A program made the position numbers and the translations under genes. From assembly GCF_000418325.1 (NCBI RefSeq), contig NC_021658.1:6001501-6065500 (forward strand): a stretch of 64,000 nucleotides of DNA, given 5' to 3'. Positions 35,141 through 44,657 of this stretch are shown in pieces. This stretch comes from Sorangium cellulosum So0157-2 (GTDB taxonomy: Bacteria; Myxococcota_A; Polyangia; Polyangiales; Polyangiaceae). The notes below the pieces were generated by a model, which was given only the letters and a program-made list of their open reading frames with translations, had not been told where the DNA came from and did no database searches. How positions within the stretch are numbered: the stretch's first letter is position 1; each line of letters begins with the position of its first letter.

Positions 35141-37558
35141 ATGGATCTCATCACAATCTCTTCGGGCGTGCTCCCTGCCACCACGCGCGTCGTCGGCTTT
35201 CGCGGCATCGAGGCCATCTCGCGCCCGTACCAGATCGAGATCTTCCTCCAGCTCCAGGGCCAAGACGCGGAGTCGTTCGACCTCTCCGACGCGGTGGGCG
35301 CCAAGGCCTCGCTCGTGCTGGATCGGGCCACCGACAAGCTCCCACCTTTCGTGTTCTCCGGCATCTTCGCGAACGTCTCGATCCTGCACGAGACCGAGGG
35401 GCGCACGCTCCTCCGCGCGGCGCTCGTCCCGAAGCTCTGGCTGCTCAGCCTCTCCCGGCACAGCCGCATCTTCACCAGGCAATCGGTGCCCGACGTCATC
35501 AAGGCCGTCCTGGAGGAGAACGGGATCGCCTCCGACGAGTACGAGCTGCGGCTCGGCAGCTACGAGGTCGAGGAGCACATCTGCCAGTACCGCGAGAGCG
35601 ACCTCGACTTCCTCTCGCGGTGGATGGAGCGCGAGGGCATCTTCTATTTCTTCGAGCACGCGCCGGACGGCGACAAGGTCATCTTCTGCGACGCCACCAC
35701 CTATGAAGAGGACGCGATCGGCGAGCCCGTCCGCTACCATCCGCAGGACGGTCACGACGTGACCGCGGGCGCGTCGTTCCGGTCCTTCACCTGCCAGCAC
35801 ACGACGCTGCCGGCGATGATCAAGCTCAAGGACTACGACTACGCCCGGCCCAACCTCAATGTCGCTGGCTCGGCCCACGTGGCGCCGAACGGCGCGGGCG
35901 AGGTGAACCTGCACGGGGAGCGCTTCTTCACGCCGGCGGCGGGCGAGCGGCTCGCGAAGATCCGCGCCGAGGAGATGCTCGCGCGGCAGGTGCTGTATCA
36001 CGGGACGGGCACCCGCACGCACCTCCGCTCCGGCTACACGTTCGAGCTCGAGGACCACCCGCGCGCGGCGTTCAACGCGAAATACCTCACCATCGAGGTG
36101 CGCCACCAGGGCAACCAGATGGCGGCGTCCACGCAGCTCCGCGAGATGCTCGACCTGCAGCACGACGACGTCTATTTCGCCGAGATCACCGCCATCCCCC
36201 TGAAGACGCAGTTTCGCGCGGAGTCCCGCACGCCGTGGCCGCGCATCTACGGGTACGAGAACGGCACGGTGGATGGACCGGCCGAGAGCGAGTACGCGCA
36301 GATCGACGACCTCGGCCGCTACAACGTGAAGTTCAGGTTCGACGAGAGCAACCTGAAGAGCGGGAAGGCCTCGACCTTCGTGCGCATGATGCAGCCCCAC
36401 GGCGGCGGCATCGAGGGCTTCCACTTCCCGCTGCGCCGGGGCACGGAGGTGGTCCTGAGCTTCCTCGGCGGCGACCCCGATCGGCCGGTCATCTCGGGCG
36501 TCGTGCCGAACGCGCTCACGCCGAGCCCGGTCACGAGCGGCAACCACACGAAGAACGTCATCCAGACGGGCGGCCGCAACCGCCTCGAGCTCGAGGACCA
36601 GGCCGGGCAGCAGCGCGTCACCCTGTCGACCCCGTACTCGAACACCTACGTGCGCATGGGCTCCCCCAACGACGGGCACGAGCTCATCGTCAAGACCGAC
36701 GACAACACGCTCCTCGACGCGGGCAAGACGTTCGACCAGACGGTGGGCCAGAACGGCGGCGGGTCGTGGAACGCCACCATCAAGGACAACTGGATCACCC
36801 ACGTCCAGTCCGGCATCCACGAGCTCTACATCGAGACCGGCACCTCGTACACCGAGGTCAAGGGCGACACGTGGCTCCACGTCACGAGCGGCAACCTCTT
36901 CACCGACGTCGACTCGGCTACGATGCAGACCAACGTCGAGGGAGACACCACGACGACGGTGAAGACCGGCAATTACACGGTGAACGTCAACACCGGGGAC
37001 ACCACCGTCACCACGAAGGCGGGCAATACGCTCGTCGACACCCAGGCCGGGACCACGACCGTGAAGAGCAAGGGCAAGCTCACGCTCGACACGCAGGACG
37101 AGTGCGAGGTCCGGGTCAAGAGCAACATGATCGAGTACATCGACGGCAACCGCGTGGGGCAGATCAAGGGCGCGGAGGAGCTCAAGACCTACGGTCCCTT
37201 CAAGAAGCTCTTCGTCTCGAACAACGTCAACGTCACGGGCGGGTTCAAGAGCGACACGTTCCTCGGGCTCTCGGTCACCACGGCCGTCGGCGGCGCCGTC
37301 TCCACCTTCATCGGCCTCAAGGCAACCCTGGAGCTGTCGGCCGCCTTCACGGCGACCTACGCGGCCAAGTTCGACATCACTGCCGGCGTCGCGATGGCAT
37401 ACAAGTTCGGCGCCTCGCTCACGATCAACAACTCCGCGGACATCACGGTGCGCCCGATCGAGCTCAAGGAGGTCAAGGCGCGGATCGAGCACATGCCGGC
37501 GAGGCTCGCGATGAGCTCGCTCCGCTTCTCCCTCTCGAACGTCCATGTCCTCAGCTAG
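35141..37558 (+). CDS. vgrG: T6SS spike protein VgrG
   Basis: 805 residues with an AGGTGA ribosome-binding site 5 bases before ATG 35141. It forms the trimeric puncturing spike of a type VI machine. The gp27-like domain covers residues 1-380 (GIEAISRPYQIEIFL, CQYRESDLDFLSRWMEREG), the gp5 OB fold about 380-470 (GFHFPLRRGTEVVLSFLGGD), and the gp5 needle with DUF2345-like repeats (TVNVNTGDTTVTTKAGNT) up to 640. The last 165 residues form an extra region with alternating hydrophobic stretches (LGLSVTTAVGGAVSTFIGL; TYAAKFDITAGVAMAYKFG), not part of a standard needle. It could be an effector domain or a docking site for the DUF4150 tip. Confidence 0.93.
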   Translation: MDLITISSGVLPATTRVVGFRGIEAISRPYQIEIFLQLQGQDAESFDLSDAVGAKASLVLDRATDKLPPFVFSGIFANVSILHETEGRTLLRAALVPKLWLLSLSRHSRIFTRQSVPDVIKAVLEENGIASDEYELRLGSYEVEEHICQYRESDLDFLSRWMEREGIFYFFEHAPDGDKVIFCDATTYEEDAIGEPVRYHPQDGHDVTAGASFRSFTCQHTTLPAMIKLKDYDYARPNLNVAGSAHVAPNGAGEVNLHGERFFTPAAGERLAKIRAEEMLARQVLYHGTGTRTHLRSGYTFELEDHPRAAFNAKYLTIEVRHQGNQMAASTQLREMLDLQHDDVYFAEITAIPLKTQFRAESRTPWPRIYGYENGTVDGPAESEYAQIDDLGRYNVKFRFDESNLKSGKASTFVRMMQPHGGGIEGFHFPLRRGTEVVLSFLGGDPDRPVISGVVPNALTPSPVTSGNHTKNVIQTGGRNRLELEDQAGQQRVTLSTPYSNTYVRMGSPNDGHELIVKTDDNTLLDAGKTFDQTVGQNGGGSWNATIKDNWITHVQSGIHELYIETGTSYTEVKGDTWLHVTSGNLFTDVDSATMQTNVEGDTTTTVKTGNYTVNVNTGDTTVTTKAGNTLVDTQAGTTTVKSKGKLTLDTQDECEVRVKSNMIEYIDGNRVGQIKGAEELKTYGPFKKLFVSNNVNVTGGFKSDTFLGLSVTTAVGGAVSTFIGLKATLELSAAFTATYAAKFDITAGVAMAYKFGASLTINNSADITVRPIELKEVKARIEHMPARLAMSSLRFSLSNVHVLS

Positions 37559-37625
37559 CGCGCCGGACGGAGCTCTCCCGGGCCGCCTGCGCGGCTCGAT
37601 CTCGCGAGCCTCGATCTAGCGCCCC

Positions 37626-38093
37626 ATGCAGGCCAAGGAAAGCGCGCGCAGGAACATGGGTATCGTCATCGCTCTCACAGCCGTCCTCGTGCCGCTGATC
37701 GTCGTCGCGGCCATCCTCTTCTTCGTCTTCCGGGGCGAAAACGCGCTCATCGCCAAGGGCAGGGAGCGGATGGCCGAGCTGGCGCAGAGGATCGCGCGCG
37801 CCACCCCGGCCCAGGCCACGGTGTCGTCGAGCCGCACGCTCACCACCTTCGAAGGCGGCGCCATGGCCTTCGTCGAGCTCCGGCTCGATGTGCGCCCCTC
37901 GAGCGGGGCTGCGTACGCCGCGACGACGGAATGGGAGCTCAACACGAGCTCCTTGTCGCAGGTCGAGCCCGGGAGGCCCGTGGGCGTGAAGATCGACGCC
38001 GAGGACCCCCGGCTCATCTACCCGGACGTGACGTGGGCGACGTTCTCTCGCGCGTACGCCGCGCGCCGCCTCACGGGCGAGCCCAAGCGATGA
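37626..38093 (+). CDS. Small single-pass membrane protein in T6SS cluster
   Basis: 155 residues: one N-terminal membrane helix (IVIALTAVLVPLIVVAAILFF), then a soluble beta-rich domain (FVELRLDVRPSSG, VEPGRPVGVKIDAEDPRL). The pattern is similar to the soluble domain of the membrane protein at 15616-16620. Its place between vgrG and a DUF2169 gene, same strand, 67 bp and 46 bp gaps, suggests a role tied to the spike cluster, perhaps as immunity or membrane anchor. This is inference only. Confidence 0.7.
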   Translation: MQAKESARRNMGIVIALTAVLVPLIVVAAILFFVFRGENALIAKGRERMAELAQRIARATPAQATVSSSRTLTTFEGGAMAFVELRLDVRPSSGAAYAATTEWELNTSSLSQVEPGRPVGVKIDAEDPRLIYPDVTWATFSRAYAARRLTGEPKR

Positions 38094-38139
38094 GCCCTCT
38101 TCCGGTCTGAACGAGCCCCCCGAGCCCTCCAATCCCTCC

Positions 38140-40788
38140 ATGCGCGTCATCAAACCCCAGCGCGTCTCGATCCTGCAGCGCGTGTTCGAGCTCAAGCAGG
38201 AGCGCTTCCTCGCCCTCGGCCTCGCGGCCTATGTCCCGCTCGACGCGCCGGAGCTCCCGCTCCCGGAGATCGCGATGTGGCAGGAGGTCGCGAAGCAGCT
38301 CGGCAAGGACGCCGCGCTCGACGAAGGGCTCCCGAAGCCGCGGGGCGAGGTCCTGGTCTTCGGCAAGGCGTTTTCGGCGGGCGCCCAGCCGCGCCCGGCG
38401 TTCCGCGCGCGCGTCCAGGTCGGCCCCATCGACAAGGTCGTGTACGTCGTCGGCAAGCGCCGCTGGGAGCGCGGCGTGCCGACCGACCCCGAGCCGCTCA
38501 CCGAGCTCGCCCTCGGCTGGGACAAGGCGTTCGGCGGGCAGGGGTTCGCCGCGAACCCGCTCGGGACGGGGTTCGCGCCGACCGAGGAGAACGGCAAGAA
38601 GATCCACGCGCTCCCGCAGATCGAGGACCCGAAGCACCTCGTGAAGTCGCCGAACGATCGCCCGCCGCCCGCGGCGTTCGGCCCCCTCGACCCCACCTGG
38701 CCCGGGCGGATGGACAAGGCGGGCACGTACGACGCCGCCTGGCTCGAGAACGACTTCCCCGGCCTCGCCCGCGACCTCGACCCCGAGTACTTCATGGTGG
38801 CGCCGCCCGACCAGCGCCTGCCCGGGTTCTTCCAGGGCGACGAGCCGATCGCGCTCGAGCACCTCCACCCCGAGCAGGCCACCATGACGAGCCGCGTGAC
38901 GGCGCTCGCCGCGCGCTGCTTCTTGACGCGCGCCGCGGGCGACGTCCCGCTCGAGGAGGTCGCGACGAGGCTCGATACCGTCGTGCTCCTGCCCAACGTC
39001 GCGCGCATGATCGCGATCTTCCGCGGCGTCGTGCGCGTCGAGGAGGACGACGCGCACGACGTGAAGTGCCTGCTCGCGGCGCTCGAGCGCCGCGGCGCGC
39101 CGCGCCCCAAGGAGCACTACCAGGCCATCTTCTCGCAGCGCCTCGACAAGAAGAAAGGCGTCCTCGTGGCGTTCCGCGACCGCGACCTCCTGCCCGACCC
39201 CGACCCCGGCGCGCCCGCGCTGCCGGACGAGAAGATCGGCGACATGGAGGACCTCCTCCAGCGCGAAGGCGTGCTGGAGCGGCGGTCGCACGAGCGGGCG
39301 CAGCGCGAGCTGGAGAAGGCGCGCCTGTCCCTGCGGGCGCTCGGCATCGATCCGGACGAGAAGGGCGTCCCGCGCGCGCTGCCGCCGCCCGAGGCGCCGC
39401 CGCGGCTCGACGACTTGCCCGAGTACGTCGAGCGGGTCGAGTCGGAGGCGGCCCGCATCGAGGCCGAGGCCAAGGCCAAGCAGGAGGAGGCGCTCGCCGT
39501 GGCGCGCCAAGAGCTCGCCGAGCAGGGCCTGAACCTCGACGAGATCATCGAGCGGTCGAAGAGCGAGCAAGGCGGGCCGCCGCGGTTCCGCGTCGACGAG
39601 CACATCGCCCGCATGCGCGAGACCGCCGAGGCGGGCCGTGAGCTCGGCGCCCCGCTGGAGCAGCTCGAGGCGCAGCTCGACGACCCCGCGTTCCTCGCGA
39701 GGCTGCGCAAGCTCGAGGAGGCCCAGCTCGTCGCCTACCGGCTGACCGCGCACCACCTGCCGCCCGCGGCCATCCCGGACGCCGAGGCGCGGCGGGATCT
39801 GCGCGGCCGCGTCGAGGCTGCGCTCGCTTCCGGCGCGCGCGCGATGATGACCGGCTGGGACCTCACCGGCGCGGACCTCCGCGGGCTCGACCTGTCCGGG
39901 GCCGCCCTGCAGCAGGCGCTGCTCGAGCGCGCCGACCTGCGCGGCTGCACCCTGTCCGGCGCGGACCTGTCCGGGGCCGTGCTGGCGCGCGCCAACCTCG
40001 AGGGCGTCCGCCTCGCGGGCGCGACGCTCGACGGCGCGAACCTCGGCGAGGCGCAGGCGCGCGGCGCCGACTTCGGGGGCGCGCGCCTCGCCAGGGCGGT
40101 CCTGCAGCGCGGCGCGCTCGAGGGGGCAGTCTTCCGCGGCGCGGACCTCCGCGGCGCGGACCTGCTCGAGGCGCGCTTGCCGCGGGGGGACCTCGAGGGC
40201 GCGCTCGCGGACGAGGTCCTCTTCTTCGAGTGCGACCTCGAGGGCGCCAAGCTCGACCGCGCGAGCCTGCGCAAGGCGACCTTCTACCGGTGCCGGATGG
40301 CGGGGGCGAGCCTCGCCGAGGCGGTGCTCGAGGGCGCGGCGCTCGTCGAGTCCCGCGCCGAGGGCGCGTCGCTCCGGGGCGCCCGGGCGAACAACCTGCG
40401 CCTCGTGCTCGCGTGCGAGCTCGGTGGGGCCGATCTCTCGGGCGCGGAGCTCGCCCTGGCGACGATGCGCGGCGCCGCGATGGCGAAGGCGGATCTCTCC
40501 GGCGTCCGGGCCGACGGGTGCGACCTCAGCGAGTCGAGCCTGCGCGAGGCGCGCCTCGCGGGCGCGAGCCTCCGGGGCGCGCGGCTCATCCGCACGGACC
40601 TCGCCGACGCCGAGCTCTCGGACGCGAACCTGATGGAGGCGATGCTGCAGCGCGCGAAGGTGCCCGGCGCGTCGTTCCAGCGGGCCAACCTGTTCCGCGC
40701 GAACCTGATGGGCGCCGAGGGCGACGCGCGCACGAGCTTCAAGGACGCCCACGTCGTCCGCACCCTGTTCCCGAGGCGGAAGCGATGA
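38140..40788 (+). CDS. DUF2169 + pentapeptide-repeat protein, second copy
   Basis: 882 residues. DUF2169 covers about 1-320 (VVYVVGKRRWERG, WDKAFGGQGFAANPLGTGF, FMVAPPDQRLPGFFQGDEPI). A charged helical stretch rich in Glu/Arg (about 370-545) reads as coiled coil. The C-terminal 310 residues are pentapeptide repeats (LTGADLRGLDLSGAALQQAL), a long beta-helix. It is larger than the copy at 32857 and diverged from it. The stop overlaps the start of the next pentapeptide gene (ATGA), so the two are coupled and may form one composite tip structure. Confidence 0.88.
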   Translation: MRVIKPQRVSILQRVFELKQERFLALGLAAYVPLDAPELPLPEIAMWQEVAKQLGKDAALDEGLPKPRGEVLVFGKAFSAGAQPRPAFRARVQVGPIDKVVYVVGKRRWERGVPTDPEPLTELALGWDKAFGGQGFAANPLGTGFAPTEENGKKIHALPQIEDPKHLVKSPNDRPPPAAFGPLDPTWPGRMDKAGTYDAAWLENDFPGLARDLDPEYFMVAPPDQRLPGFFQGDEPIALEHLHPEQATMTSRVTALAARCFLTRAAGDVPLEEVATRLDTVVLLPNVARMIAIFRGVVRVEEDDAHDVKCLLAALERRGAPRPKEHYQAIFSQRLDKKKGVLVAFRDRDLLPDPDPGAPALPDEKIGDMEDLLQREGVLERRSHERAQRELEKARLSLRALGIDPDEKGVPRALPPPEAPPRLDDLPEYVERVESEAARIEAEAKAKQEEALAVARQELAEQGLNLDEIIERSKSEQGGPPRFRVDEHIARMRETAEAGRELGAPLEQLEAQLDDPAFLARLRKLEEAQLVAYRLTAHHLPPAAIPDAEARRDLRGRVEAALASGARAMMTGWDLTGADLRGLDLSGAALQQALLERADLRGCTLSGADLSGAVLARANLEGVRLAGATLDGANLGEAQARGADFGGARLARAVLQRGALEGAVFRGADLRGADLLEARLPRGDLEGALADEVLFFECDLEGAKLDRASLRKATFYRCRMAGASLAEAVLEGAALVESRAEGASLRGARANNLRLVLACELGGADLSGAELALATMRGAAMAKADLSGVRADGCDLSESSLREARLAGASLRGARLIRTDLADAELSDANLMEAMLQRAKVPGASFQRANLFRANLMGAEGDARTSFKDAHVVRTLFPRRKR

Positions 40789-41834
40789 CCAGAGACGATC
40801 TCCTCGCGCGCGTCGCGAACGCGGAGCCGGTGACCGACGAGGACCTCACGGGCGCGGACCTCCGCGAGGCCGACCTCTCCGGCGCCGTGTTCGAGCGCGT
40901 GTCGTTCCGGGGGGCCGACCTGACCTCGGCGAAGCTCCACGAGTCGGTCTTCGCCGACTGCCGGTTCGAGGGGGCGCGGCTCCCGGGCGCGCGCCTGCGC
41001 CACGCGACCTTCGACCAGTGCACGTTCCTCGCGGCCGACCTGCGCGGCGCCGATCTGGTCGCCGCGAGCCTGGTGGACGCCGACCTGTCGCGGTCGTGCC
41101 TCGACGGCGCCGACCTGACCATCGCGAGCCTCGTCAAGCCGCGCCTCGAGGAGGCGAGCCTGAAGGGGGCGAACCTCGACCGCGCCGCGCTCGTCGACGC
41201 CGACGCCCCGCGGATCGTCCTGGAGGGCGCGAACCTGCTGCAGACGGCGCTCCTGAAGGCGGACCTGACGACGGCGAGCCTGCGCGGCGCGCGCCTCGAC
41301 AAGACGATGCTGATCGGCAGCAAGCTCACCGGCCAGGACCTCTCGGGCATGGACCTCACGCTCGCGCAGCTCATGGACGCGGATCTCGGCGGCTGCGACC
41401 TCCGGGGCGCGCGGCTCGTGCAGACGAACTTCAAGGGGGCGTCCCTCGTGGGCGCCCGCCTCGACGAGGCGAACCTCGAGCGGGCCCTCTTCGCCGACGC
41501 CAACCTGTCGAACGCGTCGCTCGCGAAGGCGAAGCTCGACCAGGCGCTCTTCGTGAAGGCGCGGCTCGACGGGGCGGGCCTCGACGGCGCGAGCGCGTAC
41601 CAGGCGATCTTCAAGAGCGCGAGCTGCATCGGCGCGACGTTCACCGGCGCCGATCTGACGTATACCGACTTCTCCTACGCGGACCTCACGAGGGCCGACT
41701 TCTCGCTTTGCAAGCTGTTCCGCGCGCGGTTCCACCGGACGCGCGAGCAGGACACCCAGTTCACCAGCCGGTCCGCGGCGCTCGGCGACGACGAGGAGCT
41801 GAGCGCGGCGGAGCGGCGCTCGGAGAGTCGATAG
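40785..41834 (+). CDS. Pentapeptide-repeat protein coupled to DUF2169 gene
   Basis: 349 residues, almost all pentapeptide repeats (DLTGADLREADLSGAVFERV onward) of about 60 units, forming a predicted right-handed quadrilateral beta-helix about 15 coils long. The N-terminal 20 residues form a short capping helix (MTRDDLLARVANAEP) and the C-terminus a charged cap. Its ATG overlaps the preceding TGA (ATGA). Free-standing pentapeptide proteins can mimic DNA (gyrase protection), but in this setting a structural or effector-binding role at the VgrG tip is more likely. Confidence 0.85.
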   Translation: MTRDDLLARVANAEPVTDEDLTGADLREADLSGAVFERVSFRGADLTSAKLHESVFADCRFEGARLPGARLRHATFDQCTFLAADLRGADLVAASLVDADLSRSCLDGADLTIASLVKPRLEEASLKGANLDRAALVDADAPRIVLEGANLLQTALLKADLTTASLRGARLDKTMLIGSKLTGQDLSGMDLTLAQLMDADLGGCDLRGARLVQTNFKGASLVGARLDEANLERALFADANLSNASLAKAKLDQALFVKARLDGAGLDGASAYQAIFKSASCIGATFTGADLTYTDFSYADLTRADFSLCKLFRARFHRTREQDTQFTSRSAALGDDEELSAAERRSESR

Positions 41835-41851
41835 GCAGCAAGGAGGTACCG

Positions 41852-42496
41852 ATGAGAGACAATCTGGCAAGAAAGCTCGCGTTGCCTGCACAGGAGGTCG
41901 CGACCGTGGTGGGGGTGTCGGGCCGCTGCCTGCGCGTCCGATCGAGCTCCGGCGAGCTCGAGGCGCGGCGCGCGGCCAGCTGTCTCCTCGACCCGGCGCT
42001 CGGCGACGAGGTCCTCGTGGCGCACCACGAGCGCGGCTCGCACGTGCTCGCGGTGCTGGAGCGCGACGAGGACGCGCCGGCGCGGCTCTCCGCCGAGGGC
42101 GACCTCGAGATCGCCGCGGCCGCGGGCAAGGTCTCGGTGAGCGGGCGCGACGGCGTGGAGGTGCTCACGCCCGGCGAGGCCGTGATCGCGGCGGGCGCCG
42201 CGCGCGTCTCGGCGGGGCGCGCCGAGGCCGTGCTCGGGGCGCTGAGCCTCCTCGGCGACAGCGTCACCGCGCAGGTCGACCGCGTGAAGACCGTGGCGCA
42301 GTCGGTGGAGACGGTCGCCGAGCGCCTGGTGCAGCGGCTCGACCGGGCCTACCGCTTCATCGCGCGGTCCGAGACGGTGCGCGCGGAGTACGTGGAGTTC
42401 GAGGCGCGGTCCGCGTTCCACGTGAAGGCGGAGGCGACGCTCGTGAACAGCGGCGGGCTGACCAAGATCGACGGCCCCCAGATCCACCTGGGTTGA
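41852..42496 (+). CDS. DUF3540 protein of T6SS spike cluster
   Basis: 214 residues with a textbook AAGGAGG ribosome-binding site (41840-41846) five bases before the ATG, 17 bp after the pentapeptide gene. The N-terminal half is beta-rich (RVRSSSGELEARRAASCLL, HVLAVLERD) and the C-terminal half is helical (DRVKTVAQSVETVAERLVQR) with a final beta segment (GLTKIDGPQIHLG). The DUF3540 family is known from VgrG/DUF2169/DUF4150 neighbourhoods; its role there is unproven. The spacing suggests it is made at high level relative to its neighbours. Confidence 0.82.
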   Translation: MRDNLARKLALPAQEVATVVGVSGRCLRVRSSSGELEARRAASCLLDPALGDEVLVAHHERGSHVLAVLERDEDAPARLSAEGDLEIAAAAGKVSVSGRDGVEVLTPGEAVIAAGAARVSAGRAEAVLGALSLLGDSVTAQVDRVKTVAQSVETVAERLVQRLDRAYRFIARSETVRAEYVEFEARSAFHVKAEATLVNSGGLTKIDGPQIHLG

Positions 42497-42514
42497 GAGG
42501 ACGGAGGACACGAG

Positions 42515-42907
42515 ATGTTCGCGAACACGCAGATGATGGGCATGTCCCTCGGCTTCCCCGACGTGTGCCTCACGCCGATGCCGGCCCCGACGCCGATCCC
42601 TTATCCCAACATCTCCATGCAGCCGATGGGCATCCCGGCCGCGTACAACGTGCTGTTCATGTGCACGCCGGCGCACAACCTGGCGACCACCGTGCCGCTC
42701 ACGAACGGCGACAACCCGGGCGTCGCGCTCGGGGTCGCCTCGGGCATGGTGATGGGCCCGTCGCGCCACGTCACCGCGTCGTTCACCGTGCTTGCCGGCG
42801 GCGTCCCGGCCACGCGGCTGACGAGCATGACGATCACGAACTCCACGAACTGCCCCGCCGTCTCCGTGGTGCCGAGCCAGGTCAAGGTGCTCCTGCTCGC
42901 GCCGTGA
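42515..42907 (+). CDS. DUF4150 / PAAR-like spike tip protein
   Basis: 130 residues. The sequence FPDVCLTPMPAPTPIPYPNI and the later SRHVTASFTVLAGGVPATR are typical of DUF4150, a PAAR-like domain capping the VgrG needle. No extension that could be a toxin is attached on either side, so cargo must be recruited by another protein. It is the last gene of the collinear cluster and is convergent with the glycosidase gene 25 bp away. Confidence 0.9.
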   Translation: MFANTQMMGMSLGFPDVCLTPMPAPTPIPYPNISMQPMGIPAAYNVLFMCTPAHNLATTVPLTNGDNPGVALGVASGMVMGPSRHVTASFTVLAGGVPATRLTSMTITNSTNCPAVSVVPSQVKVLLLAP

Positions 42908-42932
42908 GCGAGCGGCCCTCGCGTCGCGGGGG

Positions 42933-44213
42933 CTACGGCTCGCCCGCGGAGGGCGCGGCGGGCTTGCGCGTGACGTAGAAGAAGTCGCGCAGCGAGCGCT
43001 TGCGGATGTACTCGTCTTCCGAGAACTCGAAGCCGCTCGCCAGCGCGACGGGCATGAGCGCGCCGCCCTCGCCGGGCTCGTAGAGCAAGAACTTCGGGTA
43101 CGACCAGTTCACGTCGAGCTGCGCCACCGCCGTGGCGCCGACATGGCGCAGCCCGAGCGCGATGGCGGGCGCCGTCGTGTGGTTGCTGATGGCCACGAAG
43201 AGGACCTTGCCGTCGCGATCGAGCCCCACCGCGGAGCGGCGGATCACCGTGTTGCCGTCCAGCGTGGCGCCCCAGTTGCGGACCTCGGGCACGCGGAGCG
43301 CCGGGTGGAGCTCGCCCTCGTCGACCATGCAGCTCGGCGTCTGCCGCCACCACCGCATGCCGCCCTCGCCTTCGGCCATGCGGGCCCACGGCGCGATCTG
43401 CATCCGGCCGTCGCCGTGGAGCGCGAGGGTGCAGCCGTTCTCCCGGGGGCGCACCAGGGTCACGCCGTCGAGCCGCATGCCCCACTGGCCGTGCTCGGTC
43501 ATGAAGCCGCCGTTGAACGCCGCGAGCAGCCGCTCGTGGTGCGCCTCCGGGATCTTCGCGGGCCGCTCGTAGGTCTTGCCCTCCTCGGTCGTCGCCGCCG
43601 GCTCCCGCGAGCCGGCCATGAGGTGGACGTCCACCCCCGAGAGATCCATCGCCACGATGAACAGCTCCGCCCAGGAGCGGTGCGGATCCGGGTGGATCAG
43701 CGTCTTGTAGAGGCGCGGCGGGTTGCCCGGGCGCGCGCGATCCACGATGGGCACCCACTGCCCGTCGCCGGGCGCCGGCCAGGCCGCGTGCGAGGGGCCG
43801 ACGTCCTTCGGCCGGAACGCCGCCGCCACGACCGCCGGGGCGACCGCGGCGCTCGCCTCGGCGGCGGGCGCGGCCGGCACGGGCGCCTGCTCGGGCACCT
43901 CCCAGTACGTCTTCGGCGGCTCGTTCCTGCGAAGGAGCTGGTGGACGCGATCCTCGACGCCGTAGGCGGTCTCCTCGAGCGCGGTCACGTTCTCGGCCCC
44001 GATCACGGAGCGCAGGCCGTTCGCGACGAGCGGGCCCATCCACGGGATCCGGTGCACCGCGATCCACAATCCGACGCCGGCGAGCCCCGAGACGGCGAGG
44101 GAGCCGAGGACCCAGCGCCGCAGCCGGCGGCGGCGTTGCAGGGCGCCGGGGCGCTGCGGGGCGGAGTGCCCGGCCTGGGCCGGCGAGTTCGGGGCTTCGG
44201 CGGTGTCGGCCAT
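42933..44213 (-). CDS. Phosphodiester glycosidase (NAGPA-domain) membrane protein
   Basis: About 426 residues from ATG 44213. A basic cytoplasmic lead and one membrane helix (WVLGSLAVSGLAGVGLWIAV) precede an Ala/Pro linker and a NAGPA domain (about 185-426) with the motifs LLAAFNGGFMTEHGQWGM, RENGCTLAL and NWGATLDGNTVIRRS. Known members remove covering GlcNAc from phosphodiesters or hydrolyse exopolysaccharide phosphodiester links. Its location, membrane-anchored and outward facing, fits envelope polysaccharide processing. The frame is open another 45 codons upstream, but that part is Arg/Pro-rich and low quality. It is divergent from the DEAD-box gene. Confidence 0.85.
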   Translation of the reverse strand: MADTAEAPNSPAQAGHSAPQRPGALQRRRRLRRWVLGSLAVSGLAGVGLWIAVHRIPWMGPLVANGLRSVIGAENVTALEETAYGVEDRVHQLLRRNEPPKTYWEVPEQAPVPAAPAAEASAAVAPAVVAAAFRPKDVGPSHAAWPAPGDGQWVPIVDRARPGNPPRLYKTLIHPDPHRSWAELFIVAMDLSGVDVHLMAGSREPAATTEEGKTYERPAKIPEAHHERLLAAFNGGFMTEHGQWGMRLDGVTLVRPRENGCTLALHGDGRMQIAPWARMAEGEGGMRWWRQTPSCMVDEGELHPALRVPEVRNWGATLDGNTVIRRSAVGLDRDGKVLFVAISNHTTAPAIALGLRHVGATAVAQLDVNWSYPKFLLYEPGEGGALMPVALASGFEFSEDEYIRKRSLRDFFYVTRKPAAPSAGEP

Positions 44214-44541
44214 AAAGTGCTGCGCGTGCTGCGGGTGCGTCGCTTGGAGGGGAGCTGCGAAGCGACGCGGGCGCTCGCGAGCCGCGGTCCCCCGGCTCGG
44301 GGAGGGTGTAGCACGATGCGCCGAGCGCACGGAACCCGCTGCGCGCAAGGCGCGGCGCGGATCGAAGCGGATCGAAGAAGAGCGCGGCGCGACCGCCGCG
44401 TCCGTCGCGGCGCGCGGCGACGACCTCGCAGCCGGGCTCGCGGTCGCGCCTCGACTTCCTCACCGCGCCGTACTAGAGTCGCGGCCTCGGACTGACCTGG
44501 CACGGGTCGCGGTGCTCGGTCGCTGTCATGTGGACCTCGCA

Positions 44542-44656
44542 GCCTCCGCTGAGGGAGGCGCGAGGCGGCAGCTCTCCGTGATCGGGCCCTCCGCAGAGGA
44601 GGGCGCGGTGCCGCGGCGCTTTCCGCCCTTGCTCAGGAGGGGCTCTCCACGAGCCC
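44542..44656 (+). promoter_or_regulatory. Structured leader of the DEAD-box gene (three hairpins)
   Basis: Three successive perfect stems precede the start codon: GCCTCC/GGAGGC (44542-44559), GCCCTCC/GGAGGGC (44586-44604) and GGGCTC/GAGCCC (44640-44656). The Shine-Dalgarno AGGAGG (44635-44640) is 17 bases from the ATG, too far in linear form, but the last stem would bring it close. The left arm of the second stem (CCCTCC) could alternatively pair with the Shine-Dalgarno (GGAGGG) and hide it. The rest of the 444-bp divergent gap (44214-44541) shows no gene. Confidence 0.45.
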
Positions 44657-44657
44657 G

